A program made the position numbers and the translations under genes. Under the pieces are notes generated by a model that saw nothing but the letters and a program-made list of their open reading frames with translations, was not told where the DNA came from and did no database searches. This document shows, piece by piece, positions 52,693-62,107 of a stretch of 62,652 nt of DNA (position 1 is its first letter; each line of letters starts with the position of its first letter). Source of the stretch: Desmonostoc muscorum FACHB-395 (GTDB lineage Bacteria; Cyanobacteriota; Cyanobacteriia; Cyanobacteriales; Nostocaceae); assembly GCF_014698035.1 (NCBI RefSeq), contig NZ_JACJSF010000043.1:1-62652 (forward strand), read 5' to 3'.

Positions 52693-53657
52693 AATTCCAC
52701 TAATTTTAGCCCTGATTGGGCTTTTTCTAACTCTTTGGAATTCTTACTGCTTTTGGCTAACTCAGCTGCCGTCAGGTATTCGGGTTTCGCCTCATTTGGT
52801 AACTTGGCCTTCAGATAGCGATCGCCCAGTACTCTGTAAAGAGTCGGATTTTGGCTATTAGCTGCTGTTGCCGTTTTTAACATCTCAATTGTTTCATTTA
52901 AAAGATTTTCTGCCGTATAAATAGCATCTACGTCAAGAATAGTTTCATCTGGAGGTAGTCCTAAGTCTTTGATGCGTTTAATCTTTTGTGCAATTTGTTC
53001 TTGCTTTGCTACAGACAATACGTCCACAAACGTTTCATCATAGCTAAAAGCTTGACCATCAATATATGCAAAGACATCTATTGTATATGGAGTACCCGGT
53101 TGAAATTCTTTTTCATCACTTGGGTAGGCAAGCCGAGTTTGATTTACAACTTTTTCCCACCCAAACTCGTAACTTTTTACTTTGACTTTGTAAGAAGTAG
53201 CACCCTTAACAGCAGTCCAAGTTATTTCTGGACGGGAATTCAATGTTGATGTGCTATAAGGAGAAATGATTGTTGGCTCATCGCTCCCTTCTGTGCCACC
53301 TTTTCGTATGTGACACGCATTAGTATTGGTTGGATTGCAAGTGGATAAGGCTTCGTCAGGTTCTGCACATTTATCAAGAGGAATAGTTCCACTAGATAAT
53401 TTTAAAATGTTTCCAGAACTAAAGCATAAAAATTCTACATAATCACCATTCGCAACTTCTATAGTATCTCCCTTACAAATTAAACTCCCTGCTGACAAGT
53501 GCATGTTACCCTTACTTATTATCCTTCCCATTTGTGGATCACAATGAACCTGATTTCTTCTTACTCTTATGAGCGGTACATTTGCTAGCAATGGTAGATG
53601 AATTAGTATTAGAGAAGTTAAACAGCACATTCCCCCAAAAAACATCAGCTTTTTCAT
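52653..53657 (-). CDS. Exported FecR-like/TPR protein
   Basis: 334 residues with signal sequence (LTSLILIHLPLLANV). Residues about 50-100 (GDTIEVANGDYVEFLCFSSG, ILKLSSG) resemble the FecR-type beta domain. Two Cys-containing loops follow (about 107-116), then a fibronectin-like or DUF928-like strand-rich part (PEITWTAVKGATSYKVKVKS) and a helical TPR-like C-terminus. The role is probably structural or signal-relaying in the periplasm. It lies 34 bp downstream of the kinase gene stop on the same strand, so the pair is likely cotranscribed. Confidence 0.6.
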   Translation of the reverse strand: MKKLMFFGGMCCLTSLILIHLPLLANVPLIRVRRNQVHCDPQMGRIISKGNMHLSAGSLICKGDTIEVANGDYVEFLCFSSGNILKLSSGTIPLDKCAEPDEALSTCNPTNTNACHIRKGGTEGSDEPTIISPYSTSTLNSRPEITWTAVKGATSYKVKVKSYEFGWEKVVNQTRLAYPSDEKEFQPGTPYTIDVFAYIDGQAFSYDETFVDVLSVAKQEQIAQKIKRIKDLGLPPDETILDVDAIYTAENLLNETIEMLKTATAANSQNPTLYRVLGDRYLKAKLPNEAKPEYLTAAELAKSSKNSKELEKAQSGLKLVEFYNQLPTNRNPPQ

Positions 53658-53690
53658 TGTTTTACAAACATAATTTGTTTGAGCATCTTA

Positions 53691-55649
53691 TCATTTATCA
53701 AGTATCCGATCTAGCAGTTCTTGTCTCCAGCGAAACACCTCTGGTAGACTAGATTTAGTCAAGATACAAGCATCTATATAAGCTCTGGCGTAATTAAATT
53801 GACCTAATGATTCTTCTATTTGAGATAGCAAACAATATGCATCTGTTCTTTCGCTATCTAACTTTGTCGCTTTTTCTAGATACTTTTCGGCTTCAGTTAA
53901 CTTATTTTCCATTAACCTTGACCATCCTAAATCTTTATATAACGATGCTTGTAACTCTTTATTATTAGTTTTTTGTAACCCGTTTAAAGCTAAAGTAGCT
54001 GCCGCTTTATAATCCCCCTTTTTATTTTTCAACCTTGCTAAAGCTGCAACTGCAAATATAGCTTGATCGCTACTTCTAATAGCAATTTCATATTGTTTTT
54101 CTGCTAAATCATATTCTCCCTGTCCATCATAAAAATCACCTAATCCGTAATGTGATTCCCATTTGTTAGGTTTTAACTTAAAAATTATTTCGTAAGTTTT
54201 GTTAACACAATTATAGTCATATAACTGCTGACACGCAATTGCTAAATTATTATACGCAGTATCGTCTTTCGGGTTGTACTTTATAGCTAGCTCGTAATTT
54301 TTTCTAGCAATCTTAGGGTTATTTTGATGCTGTAAACCCTTCTCAAAGTAAAAAATTGAGACTGAATTATTTAAATTATGTCCATACTTTATTGCTCTTT
54401 GAAAGTCTTTTTCAGCATCAGCAATCCTATTTTCTTTATAAGCTTCTTTACCTTGATTTAAAAAATAATCTGCTACTGTGTATTTTAAGCTAGTATTCAA
54501 ATATACTGCTTTTTGAAAATCGTTCTCAGCTTGGTCAATTTGATTTTCTTTATAAGCTTTTTTACCGGAATCTAAATAATATTTTGCTACTAGAGGTAGG
54601 GATGCATATATCAAACCAACAATACTTAATAAACCTAATACAAACACACTAAGTTGAAAGGGCTTTGATTTAATTACTCGATTAAGCTTTGATTTAAATG
54701 GTAAGCGATCCAATCGCTGCAAAATTACTTCAGTAGTTGCTGGACGATTCCCTGGTAAAGGAGCCATCAACTCATCAATAAAATCCGCAAAGGGTTTGTC
54801 AATCTGTGGCGCATCTTTTCTCCAAAGCAAGTTCCCTGTTTTTGTATCTTTAGACAAATCAACAGGTGGAGTAGCAGTGACTAAATGTACAAGAGTCCGC
54901 CCTAAAGCAAAAAAATCTGACTGTGGGACTGCCCGCCCTTCAATTTGTTCTAGTGAAGTGTAACCAGGCGTAACTACAGACGTAATTTCATATCGTCCTC
55001 CCCTTCCTGTATTAGTTCCTCCGCTTCCACTAATTTTTGCTAGATAGGTATCAGTCACCCGTCGCGCCACACCAAAATCAATTAATGATAGTTGCCCATT
55101 TGACTGGAGAATTATATTAGAAGGTTTAATGTCTCGATGGAAAAAATTGGAGCGGTGTACATCATGAAGAATTTCGATTAATTGTCTGAACCATTCCAAT
55201 GCTAAAGATTGTGAAATTCTCCCATTAAATTCTATCCACTGCTCCAGGTTCTGTCCCTCGACTTTATCCATAACTAAACAACGCAGTGTCAGTTGAGTAT
55301 CATTAGGAGCAAAAGTGAAAAAATCATCTAAGGTACTTTTAGGGATTCTTGGATGATGAATTAGCTGTAAAGTTAGAGCTTCTTGCTCAATTAACTCAAC
55401 CATCTTAGGCGATCCCCATCTCAGAACTTTCATAATTCGCTGCTCACGTACAGGATTCCACTGAGTACCAGCGTCCTCTACTTCAAAAACTTCCATATAA
55501 GTGAACAATTCTTGAGTAAGCGCTCTCAACGGCTTAATTAAGCGGATGCGGTCATTAATCAGCAGCGAAGTGCCACAAGAGAGACAGTTTTCAATATTGT
55601 CGGGATTTTGACGTTGATCGCAAAGGGGATTAATACAGTAGCATGACAT
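53691..55649 (-). CDS. Zinc-ribbon Ser/Thr protein kinase with TPR tail
   Basis: 652 residues. A four-Cys ribbon (CYCINPLCDQ, then CLSCGTSLL) is followed by a Hanks-type kinase domain (about 30-310): Lys in QRIMKVLRW, catalytic Asp173 in FFHRDIKPSN, and Asp191 in LIDFGVARR, with GYTSLEQ as the activation-loop end. A membrane segment near 327-350 (LSVFVLGLLSIVGLIYASLPL) and seven or so TPRs outside follow. This layout is common in cyanobacteria: cytoplasmic kinase, periplasmic TPRs. It may phosphorylate regulators in response to envelope signals. Followed by the FecR-like gene. Confidence 0.9.
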   Translation of the reverse strand: MSCYCINPLCDQRQNPDNIENCLSCGTSLLINDRIRLIKPLRALTQELFTYMEVFEVEDAGTQWNPVREQRIMKVLRWGSPKMVELIEQEALTLQLIHHPRIPKSTLDDFFTFAPNDTQLTLRCLVMDKVEGQNLEQWIEFNGRISQSLALEWFRQLIEILHDVHRSNFFHRDIKPSNIILQSNGQLSLIDFGVARRVTDTYLAKISGSGGTNTGRGGRYEITSVVTPGYTSLEQIEGRAVPQSDFFALGRTLVHLVTATPPVDLSKDTKTGNLLWRKDAPQIDKPFADFIDELMAPLPGNRPATTEVILQRLDRLPFKSKLNRVIKSKPFQLSVFVLGLLSIVGLIYASLPLVAKYYLDSGKKAYKENQIDQAENDFQKAVYLNTSLKYTVADYFLNQGKEAYKENRIADAEKDFQRAIKYGHNLNNSVSIFYFEKGLQHQNNPKIARKNYELAIKYNPKDDTAYNNLAIACQQLYDYNCVNKTYEIIFKLKPNKWESHYGLGDFYDGQGEYDLAEKQYEIAIRSSDQAIFAVAALARLKNKKGDYKAAATLALNGLQKTNNKELQASLYKDLGWSRLMENKLTEAEKYLEKATKLDSERTDAYCLLSQIEESLGQFNYARAYIDACILTKSSLPEVFRWRQELLDRILDK

Positions 55650-56050
55650 ATTTGAAAAACTTATACCAATGCAGTTGACAATGGTTACTAGGCATTAATC
55701 AACTAAACATCACCTATTTTGAATCTAAGTTTTATTGCTCTAATACTGTACTAAAAGACTATTACAGTAAATATTGCTCAGTACTCAGAATTTATTTTGT
55801 ATATTATGTAACTATTTTATTCTAAGCTTTGAGTAGAAGAATCCCATTGATTTAACAGAAAATAAACTATTTGATGCATTTACAGCTTTAAGTAACCTAT
55901 TAGATATTTATATGTTACTTTCTTCAAATCAAGCAAATATAAGCACAAAAAGCTAGTATTATTAAGTCTAATCTAACACACCTCTACCATTGACTATAAT
56001 TAAACGCCCCTTGGGAGGACTTTACTAAACCGATAGGATAAAGTACAAAT
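55650..56050. other. AT-rich divergent intergenic region
   Basis: 400 bp between the kinase (minus) and NB-ARC (plus) genes. No gene or repeat is seen. GGGAGGA at about 56013-56020 lies too far upstream of the ATG at 56051 to be its ribosome-binding site. The region probably holds promoters in both directions. Confidence 0.5.
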
Positions 56051-57562
56051 ATGGATTTCAGTGCGGAGCAAGGACTAAGGTTTTCAGAGATTTCCCCCTC
56101 CTCCCCTGTTACAACAGCAGAGGAGCCTCTAGAGCAGAGAATTTCAGAAACAGTAACTTTTGAAGAAGCTTTGATCGTAGTGAATAATCTAGTGTTTGCA
56201 AAAAGGGGTAAACCCCTATCTGATGCAGAGATTAGAATTATGAGAGGAGGGTGGGATAACAGTGAGTTCGTGGAGATAGCAGAGAACTCCCCGTATAGTG
56301 CTAATTATTTGCAACGACGTTTAGCTCCTCAGTTATGGGATCTACTCTCTGAAACTATTGGAAATGAAGAACGGGTGGGAAAGAGGAACCTACGATATTT
56401 CTTAGAACAAGCCACCAAAAAATATTCTGTTCCATTTGGACTAAACAACGAGCAAGTACTTCCTCCTAATGACTTTGTACAAGGCATTCGAGGCGAATTA
56501 CCTGACTTATCTAATTTTTATGGACGGACACAGGAACTAATCCATTTAAAAGAATTAATAATAAAGCAACGCTGTGTATCATTAATAGGTGTGGCGGGAG
56601 TTGGTAAAAGTGCATTAGCAGCAAAACTGTTAACAGAGCTTAGTATAAAGTCTCCATCTGATTTTGATTGTTTAATTTGGAAATCAGTTGCCTATGCACC
56701 GAAAGTTCAGGACTTAGTAGCCGAACTAATGCAACTAATCCAACCTTCAGAAACATCCTTAAGCTTGCCAGAAACCACTCAGACAATGATTACAAAACTG
56801 GTTAAGCAATTAAAATCGCGCAGATGTTTGCTGGTATTAGATGAATTTGATGCATTATTCCAGAAAAATAACTTCGAGCAGAGGCTAGATTACAGAATAT
56901 TCTTTCGTCGCTTGGTAGAAGAACAACATCAAAGCCGCTTACTGTTAACTAGTAGAGTTTTACCTGATGAATTTGATAGTCTATTAAGTGCTAAACGGCA
57001 CATCCAGTGGGTTAGAGTTGAAGGGTTAGATGCAGATACCGCAATGCATTTTTTGGCTACTCAAGGATTGACTGATACGCAAAAATGCAGCGAGTTAATC
57101 AACACCTATCGTGGTAATCCTTTAGAACTTAAAACAGTAGCGGATCGAATTAACCACTTCTTTAGTGGTAGTACAAAAATATTCTTCCAACACAAAACTA
57201 CATTTTTTAGCAATGAGCTTCAAGCAATGCTTGATGAAGCATTTGGTCAAGTATTGAATGAGACTCAGAAGCAAATTATGATTTATTTAGCAGATAAAGT
57301 AGCTTCAGATTTTAAACCTATTAAATTCGTTGAAATAATCAACGATCTAAATCAGAAACACCAAGCATTAGTATCAACTTCAGAATTAATAAATGCATTG
57401 GAAAAACTTGAAAGACAATCGTTGATTGAAACTAATAAAGACCCATTTACAAAAGAAATCAGTTTTACTCTTCAACCAGTAATAAAAAAATATATCATGA
57501 AAGATCCGCAAGGATTAGTACGTATATCCCATGCTTTCCCAAAATTAGCAAATGCGTCTTGA
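56051..57562 (+). CDS. NB-ARC-type ATPase with vMAP-like N-terminus
   Basis: 503 residues. The N-terminal helical part (about 37-125: VTFEEALIVVNNLVFAKRGK, LRYFLEQA) resembles the vMAP (vWA-MoxR-associated) N-terminal domain of cyanobacterial STAND proteins. A P-loop NTPase follows with Walker A GVAGVGKSA (180-188) and Walker B LLVLDEFDAL (Asp264), a sensor LLTSR near 300 and a winged-helix-like C-terminus. STAND ATPases oligomerise when a ligand is sensed. The usual C-terminal repeat sensor (WD40, TPR) or effector is missing, so it may signal through partners such as the nearby CHAT or kinase proteins. Confidence 0.82.
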   Translation: MDFSAEQGLRFSEISPSSPVTTAEEPLEQRISETVTFEEALIVVNNLVFAKRGKPLSDAEIRIMRGGWDNSEFVEIAENSPYSANYLQRRLAPQLWDLLSETIGNEERVGKRNLRYFLEQATKKYSVPFGLNNEQVLPPNDFVQGIRGELPDLSNFYGRTQELIHLKELIIKQRCVSLIGVAGVGKSALAAKLLTELSIKSPSDFDCLIWKSVAYAPKVQDLVAELMQLIQPSETSLSLPETTQTMITKLVKQLKSRRCLLVLDEFDALFQKNNFEQRLDYRIFFRRLVEEQHQSRLLLTSRVLPDEFDSLLSAKRHIQWVRVEGLDADTAMHFLATQGLTDTQKCSELINTYRGNPLELKTVADRINHFFSGSTKIFFQHKTTFFSNELQAMLDEAFGQVLNETQKQIMIYLADKVASDFKPIKFVEIINDLNQKHQALVSTSELINALEKLERQSLIETNKDPFTKEISFTLQPVIKKYIMKDPQGLVRISHAFPKLANAS

Positions 57563-58105
57563 ACAAAAGCTTTTACCGCAGGGTAATCTACCCTACATAG
57601 AGTGTCACTAAACCTCTGATTACCCCTAACTAAAACAATCGTTAATAAATATGGAGGTCTAAAAGTAAAAATCAAAACGACGCTATTACACCAGACGACC
57701 AAAAGTTCTGTAATATAAAAACGAACAGGAAATGGAGGAAGATATACAACAGCACCAAAAATTTAAAGGACAAAGAGTCATTAATTGGTGACGCTTTGCC
57801 CAGTACCAAAAACAGAATAATTTCAGAGCGGGGTTATCTCACGAGAACCGAAGCAGTGGTATGGAAAGTTTGGCCGCTTTTATCCACTGACGGTCAGAAG
57901 AGATTCAATCCGCGCTGCTTCTCATATTATACGAGAAGCCACACGAAACGCACCAGTTTTATGTGGCATTTTTGGCTGTTGAAATTTCTCAAAGGGGCAA
58001 GATATTAAGTTTGATTAAGAAAAACCCGAATTTCGTAGTTAAAAATCCTTAGCAGCGCAAAACCCCCTCTGAAACTTGTAAACCGAGTTATCAGGGGAAA
58101 ATATT
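57563..58105. other. Intergenic region upstream of the replication gene
   Basis: About 540 bp with short frames but no supported gene; a frame at 57796-58008 has no recognisable content. An origin could lie here, but I see no iteron array. The sequence before 58106 (CAGGGGA) is the likely ribosome-binding site of the next frame. Confidence 0.45.
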
Positions 58106-58480
58106 GTGAAAAATAGCAAACCCAAGAGCGCGGTAGTAGGGCGCATGGGGTCGAGTGCAGCTTTTGCATGGCAACTTTGTGCTGTAGCATCGGGCAATTT
58201 TAGGAATATCCTGCCTAGTAGTCTACCAACTCAAAAATGCTGGGGGAGGATTGGGGAAAGGTTAAAGGGAAAAGGGAAAGGTATTTTATCCCTTTCCCCT
58301 TTACCCGTTTCTTTTTACCCAGCCAAGGGAACTTGGCTAACTACTAGAGCAACAGATTTGTTGCTGCTAATTTCAAGAGCGTTGCTTTTGGGCATCGTGT
58401 TGGCGAGTGGGGAAAGTTTGGACACTGACATGACTTTAAACCCACCTCTCTCCAAGGATTTCCAAGGGGAGAGCCGATGA
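58106..58480 (+). CDS. Leader frame overlapping the replication gene
   Basis: 124 residues from a GTG with AGGGGA about 9 bp upstream. The TGA overlaps the ATG of the replication gene (ATGA at 58477-58480), suggesting translational coupling. The product has no recognised domain: a small hydrophobic part near 90-105 (LLLLISRALLLGIVLASGE) and a low-complexity middle from a palindromic repeat (58238-58330). It could be a copy-number leader peptide or a chance frame. Confidence 0.4.
   Translation: MKNSKPKSAVVGRMGSSAAFAWQLCAVASGNFRNILPSSLPTQKCWGRIGERLKGKGKGILSLSPLPVSFYPAKGTWLTTRATDLLLLISRALLLGIVLASGESLDTDMTLNPPLSKDFQGESR
58238..58330. repeat. Purine/pyrimidine palindromic repeat
   Basis: GGGAAAGGTTAAAGGGAAAA and GGGAAAGG on one side face CCCTTTCCCCTTTACCC on the other. 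The same repeat type sits inside the replication gene at 60271-60370. Confidence 0.65.
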
Positions 58481-61400
58481 ATAGCGCGACAATTGAATAC
58501 CCAAACAATCTCATGGCTGCTGAATACCATGAGCTAACAGTTGGTAGTGCGATTCATCCGGCGCTGATTGAGCGCAACTTTTTCCATGTAGAGGGAGAAT
58601 CAGTTTATGATTTCCTGTTCATATCTGATAAAATCCCACGTAAGAATGCGGGTCGGGTAACAGATGGATACATCAAAATGTATCAGCACCTATTACTAGG
58701 TGGGACGTGGATTCAGTCACTTGACCCGTTTAAAAACTGGCAACCGATGGAATGGGGGCGGATTAAGCCAAACTTTCCTCGTATTGATTGGCAAAAAGGG
58801 AAACCCGTCAAATACGAGTCACCCCCCAAAACCCCCAACCGCGTTACCTACTTTGATGTCGCTAACCCCATCTGGGACAAAGTTGCAAAGCGTTATTTAA
58901 TTAAGCGCTATCATTCACTTTTAGCGTTGCGCTTACTGGATCAACTCAATCCGCTAATATTTTGGGAGTGGATAAAGCAGCATCCAGAGATTCCAGTTAT
59001 CTTATGCGAGGGCGAAAAAAAAGCGGCCTGCTTGCTCTCTCTGGGGTTTGTAGCGATCGCACTCCCTGGAATTTGGAACGGGCGCGTGGGCAAACAGGAT
59101 TTTGATGAACGATTGCATCCTGACTTAGTACCGATGGCTCAGGCGGGACGCAAGTTCATTATATTATTTGACTACGAAACTTCTTCTAAAACTAGGTGGT
59201 CGGTGTTTCAAGCCACTGTTCGCACTGCAAAAGCAATTGAATCGGCAGGTTGTGAATGTGAAGTTGCGCTGTTACCAGGCCCAGAGAAAGGTGTTGATGA
59301 TTTCGTGGTAGCCAGGGGCGAAGATGCTAACGCTCTACTGACCGCAATCATCGATGATGCCAAATCACTCAAAGATTACCAGCGCTCATATCGGGCTAAG
59401 AAATGGGGACTTAGCAAATACAAACCAGATGTCACTGTTAATGTCAAGTATCTCTCTGAGGCTTTGTGCATTCCTGAACTTGAAGAAAAATGCTTGACAG
59501 TGCCTGAGCTTTATGAACTTGAAAAGGAACAACTTTTCACGCCATCAATTAAAGGACATCCTCCAAACAAGGAGTCTACGGATTCTGGCGGAGTTGATTC
59601 ATCTAAATCGAAGAAATCCCCTAGCTTCAATTTCCCCAAATCAGGACTGGTCGTACTCTGGAGCGACATGGGTACAGGGAAAACTGAACTTATGCGCTGG
59701 TGGCGTGACCAAAACCCCGACGCGCGGTTCCTCAACAATGGACATCGGGTTAACTTGTTGAAAAATCTTGCCGAACGTTTGCGGACGGCGATGTATTCAG
59801 ACTTGGGTTACACAGGTTTAGCCCAGGCTCAAGCCCTTAGTATTACTATTGACAGCTTGCATAAGTTGAATACTCAATCTCTCACTTACGGCTGCATATT
59901 TATAGATGAAGCCTGCCAATACCTCACCCATTTACTGCACAGTAATACTTGCAAACAGCACCGTGCCGCCATTTTGGAGGTACTGGAATATATAGTATAC
60001 AATGCGCCACTGGTCGTCATCGCTGATGCACACATGGACGATTTAACGGTAAACTTCTTTCTTGCAATGCGACCAAAAGGTGAAGTCCCGTACATCATTA
60101 AAAACGAATGGCGAAACGGTTCACGCACAATTTATTGGTACGAGGGGGATAATTCAAGCGCCATAGTCGCCCAAATCTCGGCAGCGCTGATGCTTGGTGA
60201 GAAAGTCATGGTTGCTAGTGACAGTAAGCGTTTCATCAAAAAACTCGACAAATCCTTTACTATCAAATACGAAAAGATGGGGGAAAAGGTTAAAGGGGAA
60301 GGGGTAAAGGAAGAATTAACAGATTCCTCCACCCTTTCCCCCTTACCCCTTACCCCTTGCCCAGTCCGTAGGACTTCATGGCGTATCTGGTCGGTTCACT
60401 CTGACAATTCTGGCAGTGATGAAAATGTCGCTTTCATCAAAGATATCACCAACGCCGTCAAAAACTTTGATGCCTTGTTCACCTCTCCCAGTCTCGGTAC
60501 TGGTGTTGATATTTCTGAGTATCATTTTGACTTAGTATTTGGTGTGTTTCACGGCGTAAGCCAAACTGCTACTGAATGCGCCCAGCAGTTGTACCGCTAT
60601 CGCCCGAAAGTCCCGTTTCATATTTGGGTGGCAAAGCGTCCTCCCTTTGGTTACAAGGATACAAACGCATCCAAGATTAAAGAGCGCTTGCTCCAAACCA
60701 ATGAAATGACCGCTTTTCTGTTGCGGATTGACAGAGAAACGGGTAAGCGGGGCGCAGAGAAAGATTGGGCGCTTGAGGCTTACTGCCAAATTATGGCTAA
60801 CCGCCACTATTCTCTCAATAATCTGCGTGATGATTTGCGTGAGCTTCTCACAGAAATGGGCAATACATTTATATATGTGGGAAGTGATTCAGATCCTCAA
60901 TCTCTCGAAAGTTTAAAAGCAGCAGCACAAGCTTTGGATAGTGCCCACAATTCGGCTGTTGCCAAGGCCAAGAATATTACTTTGAGCGAGTACCGTGCCC
61001 GTCAGAGCAAAGATTACCTTGACCCTAATGAAATTTTTGAATGCGAAAAATTCCGCATTTCTGATTCTTACGGCATCGAAGTAACCGAATCGCTCGTAGA
61101 AATGGATAAAGGTGGTCGCTTAATTAGAGCAATTGCTGGACTTGAAGCCATTTTAGCCCCACCCGAAGAATCGTTTACTGACCCCAAAACTGGGCAAACT
61201 TATCCCACGCCACCAACAATTGTCACCCAAAAAGACCGCACCGAGCGCGACAATCTACCTTTGTGCATCGACTGGGGCAATTATTCCGCACGGTGGCTGG
61301 CTAGATTTAACCTGGGACTGCATCAAATTCTCACTTCTTTAATGAAGGGTGATGAAGTTACTGCCGACGATTCCACCTTACTCAAGATGACGGAGATTGC

Positions 61401-62001
61401 TATACATTGTGCTGCTCACGTCAAAGCAATTCTTGGGTTTACTATTCCACATGATTGTAAACCTATTTGGTTGCTGGCCACAATGCTAGAGCAGCTGGGG
61501 CTAAAGCTGACTTTCCGCAAGCAAGGTAAACGGGGTCAACAGGTGAAACTTTTCTCTTTATCTAAAGAGGAATTAGAATTTGCAATGCATGTAATTGCTC
61601 ATCGCGTGGAAAAGCGTAATCAAAAAGAAAATCGAACCTATTCTGCTGCTCAAACCCCTGCTGCGTATAATGTAAACCCGAATCAGCAGGCCGTATCCAC
61701 ACCCCCCCCTAATGCTATAGGGAACTCCCATTGCCAAGGGGAGGATACTACCGAATTTGAGTCGCCCCAAACAGATCGCGTTACGCTACTCCACTGCGTA
61801 GAAATACTTCGCTCTGGTATTAAGCAGGGGGTTGACGCGATTAAAGGCATCCTTAAGCGATGGGTTGAGGATTTGCGCTGGGAGACGGTGCTGGAACTTG
61901 AAGCGATCGCCGCGAGTGAACTGCGACTTGTGGAATCTCAAGTTCCTGAATTTTATGAATGGCTCTTGGAAGAAGTGTTGCCTATGGAGGGGGCTGGCTA
62001 G
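58477..62001 (+). CDS. CyRepA1-family plasmid replication protein
   Basis: 1,174 residues. The N-terminal part (about 165-290) has a TOPRIM/DUF3854-like core: VILCEGEKKAACLLSLGF, FIILFDYE and GVDDFVVARG, suggesting primase activity. A helicase-like NTPase follows with Walker A DMGTGKTE (about 397-404) and Walker B FIDEAC (Asp477), and later LFTSPSLGTGVDIS, a helicase C-lobe-like motif. Such primase-helicase fusions replicate cyanobacterial plasmids. A palindromic repeat is inserted in frame at 60271-60370. The start ATG overlaps the leader frame by 4 bp. Confidence 0.85.
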   Translation: MNSATIEYPNNLMAAEYHELTVGSAIHPALIERNFFHVEGESVYDFLFISDKIPRKNAGRVTDGYIKMYQHLLLGGTWIQSLDPFKNWQPMEWGRIKPNFPRIDWQKGKPVKYESPPKTPNRVTYFDVANPIWDKVAKRYLIKRYHSLLALRLLDQLNPLIFWEWIKQHPEIPVILCEGEKKAACLLSLGFVAIALPGIWNGRVGKQDFDERLHPDLVPMAQAGRKFIILFDYETSSKTRWSVFQATVRTAKAIESAGCECEVALLPGPEKGVDDFVVARGEDANALLTAIIDDAKSLKDYQRSYRAKKWGLSKYKPDVTVNVKYLSEALCIPELEEKCLTVPELYELEKEQLFTPSIKGHPPNKESTDSGGVDSSKSKKSPSFNFPKSGLVVLWSDMGTGKTELMRWWRDQNPDARFLNNGHRVNLLKNLAERLRTAMYSDLGYTGLAQAQALSITIDSLHKLNTQSLTYGCIFIDEACQYLTHLLHSNTCKQHRAAILEVLEYIVYNAPLVVIADAHMDDLTVNFFLAMRPKGEVPYIIKNEWRNGSRTIYWYEGDNSSAIVAQISAALMLGEKVMVASDSKRFIKKLDKSFTIKYEKMGEKVKGEGVKEELTDSSTLSPLPLTPCPVRRTSWRIWSVHSDNSGSDENVAFIKDITNAVKNFDALFTSPSLGTGVDISEYHFDLVFGVFHGVSQTATECAQQLYRYRPKVPFHIWVAKRPPFGYKDTNASKIKERLLQTNEMTAFLLRIDRETGKRGAEKDWALEAYCQIMANRHYSLNNLRDDLRELLTEMGNTFIYVGSDSDPQSLESLKAAAQALDSAHNSAVAKAKNITLSEYRARQSKDYLDPNEIFECEKFRISDSYGIEVTESLVEMDKGGRLIRAIAGLEAILAPPEESFTDPKTGQTYPTPPTIVTQKDRTERDNLPLCIDWGNYSARWLARFNLGLHQILTSLMKGDEVTADDSTLLKMTEIAIHCAAHVKAILGFTIPHDCKPIWLLATMLEQLGLKLTFRKQGKRGQQVKLFSLSKEELEFAMHVIAHRVEKRNQKENRTYSAAQTPAAYNVNPNQQAVSTPPPNAIGNSHCQGEDTTEFESPQTDRVTLLHCVEILRSGIKQGVDAIKGILKRWVEDLRWETVLELEAIAASELRLVESQVPEFYEWLLEEVLPMEGAG
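60271..60370. repeat. Palindromic repeat inserted in frame in the replication gene
   Basis: GGGGGAAAAGGTTAAAGGGG and GGGGTAAAGG are mirrored by CCCTTTCCCCCTTACCCC and TTACCCCTTGCCC. It encodes the odd stretch EKVKGEGVKEELTDSSTLSP between the helicase motifs without breaking the frame. Confidence 0.7.
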
Positions 62002-62107
62002 GGAAAAACCCCTTTGGCATTTGAAAGCAGTTTTTCTGCTTAGTTTCCAGTAGCAATCGATGCCACTGGTTCTTATTTGTGCTGTATTTCACAAGTTATG
62101 CAAAATG
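62002..62107. other. Convergent gap between replication and recombinase genes
   Basis: About 100 bp. TTATGCAAAA at 62097-62106 resembles one half of the shared upstream element but lacks the AGAGATATA part, so it is not counted. Confidence 0.3.

Noticed and set aside
57796..58008. Plus-strand frame of 70 residues
   Set aside because: No motif or convincing ribosome-binding site; likely chance.
62097..62106. Half copy of the shared upstream element
   Set aside because: Only TTATGCAAAA is present, the rest of the element is missing, and it lies at a gene end.
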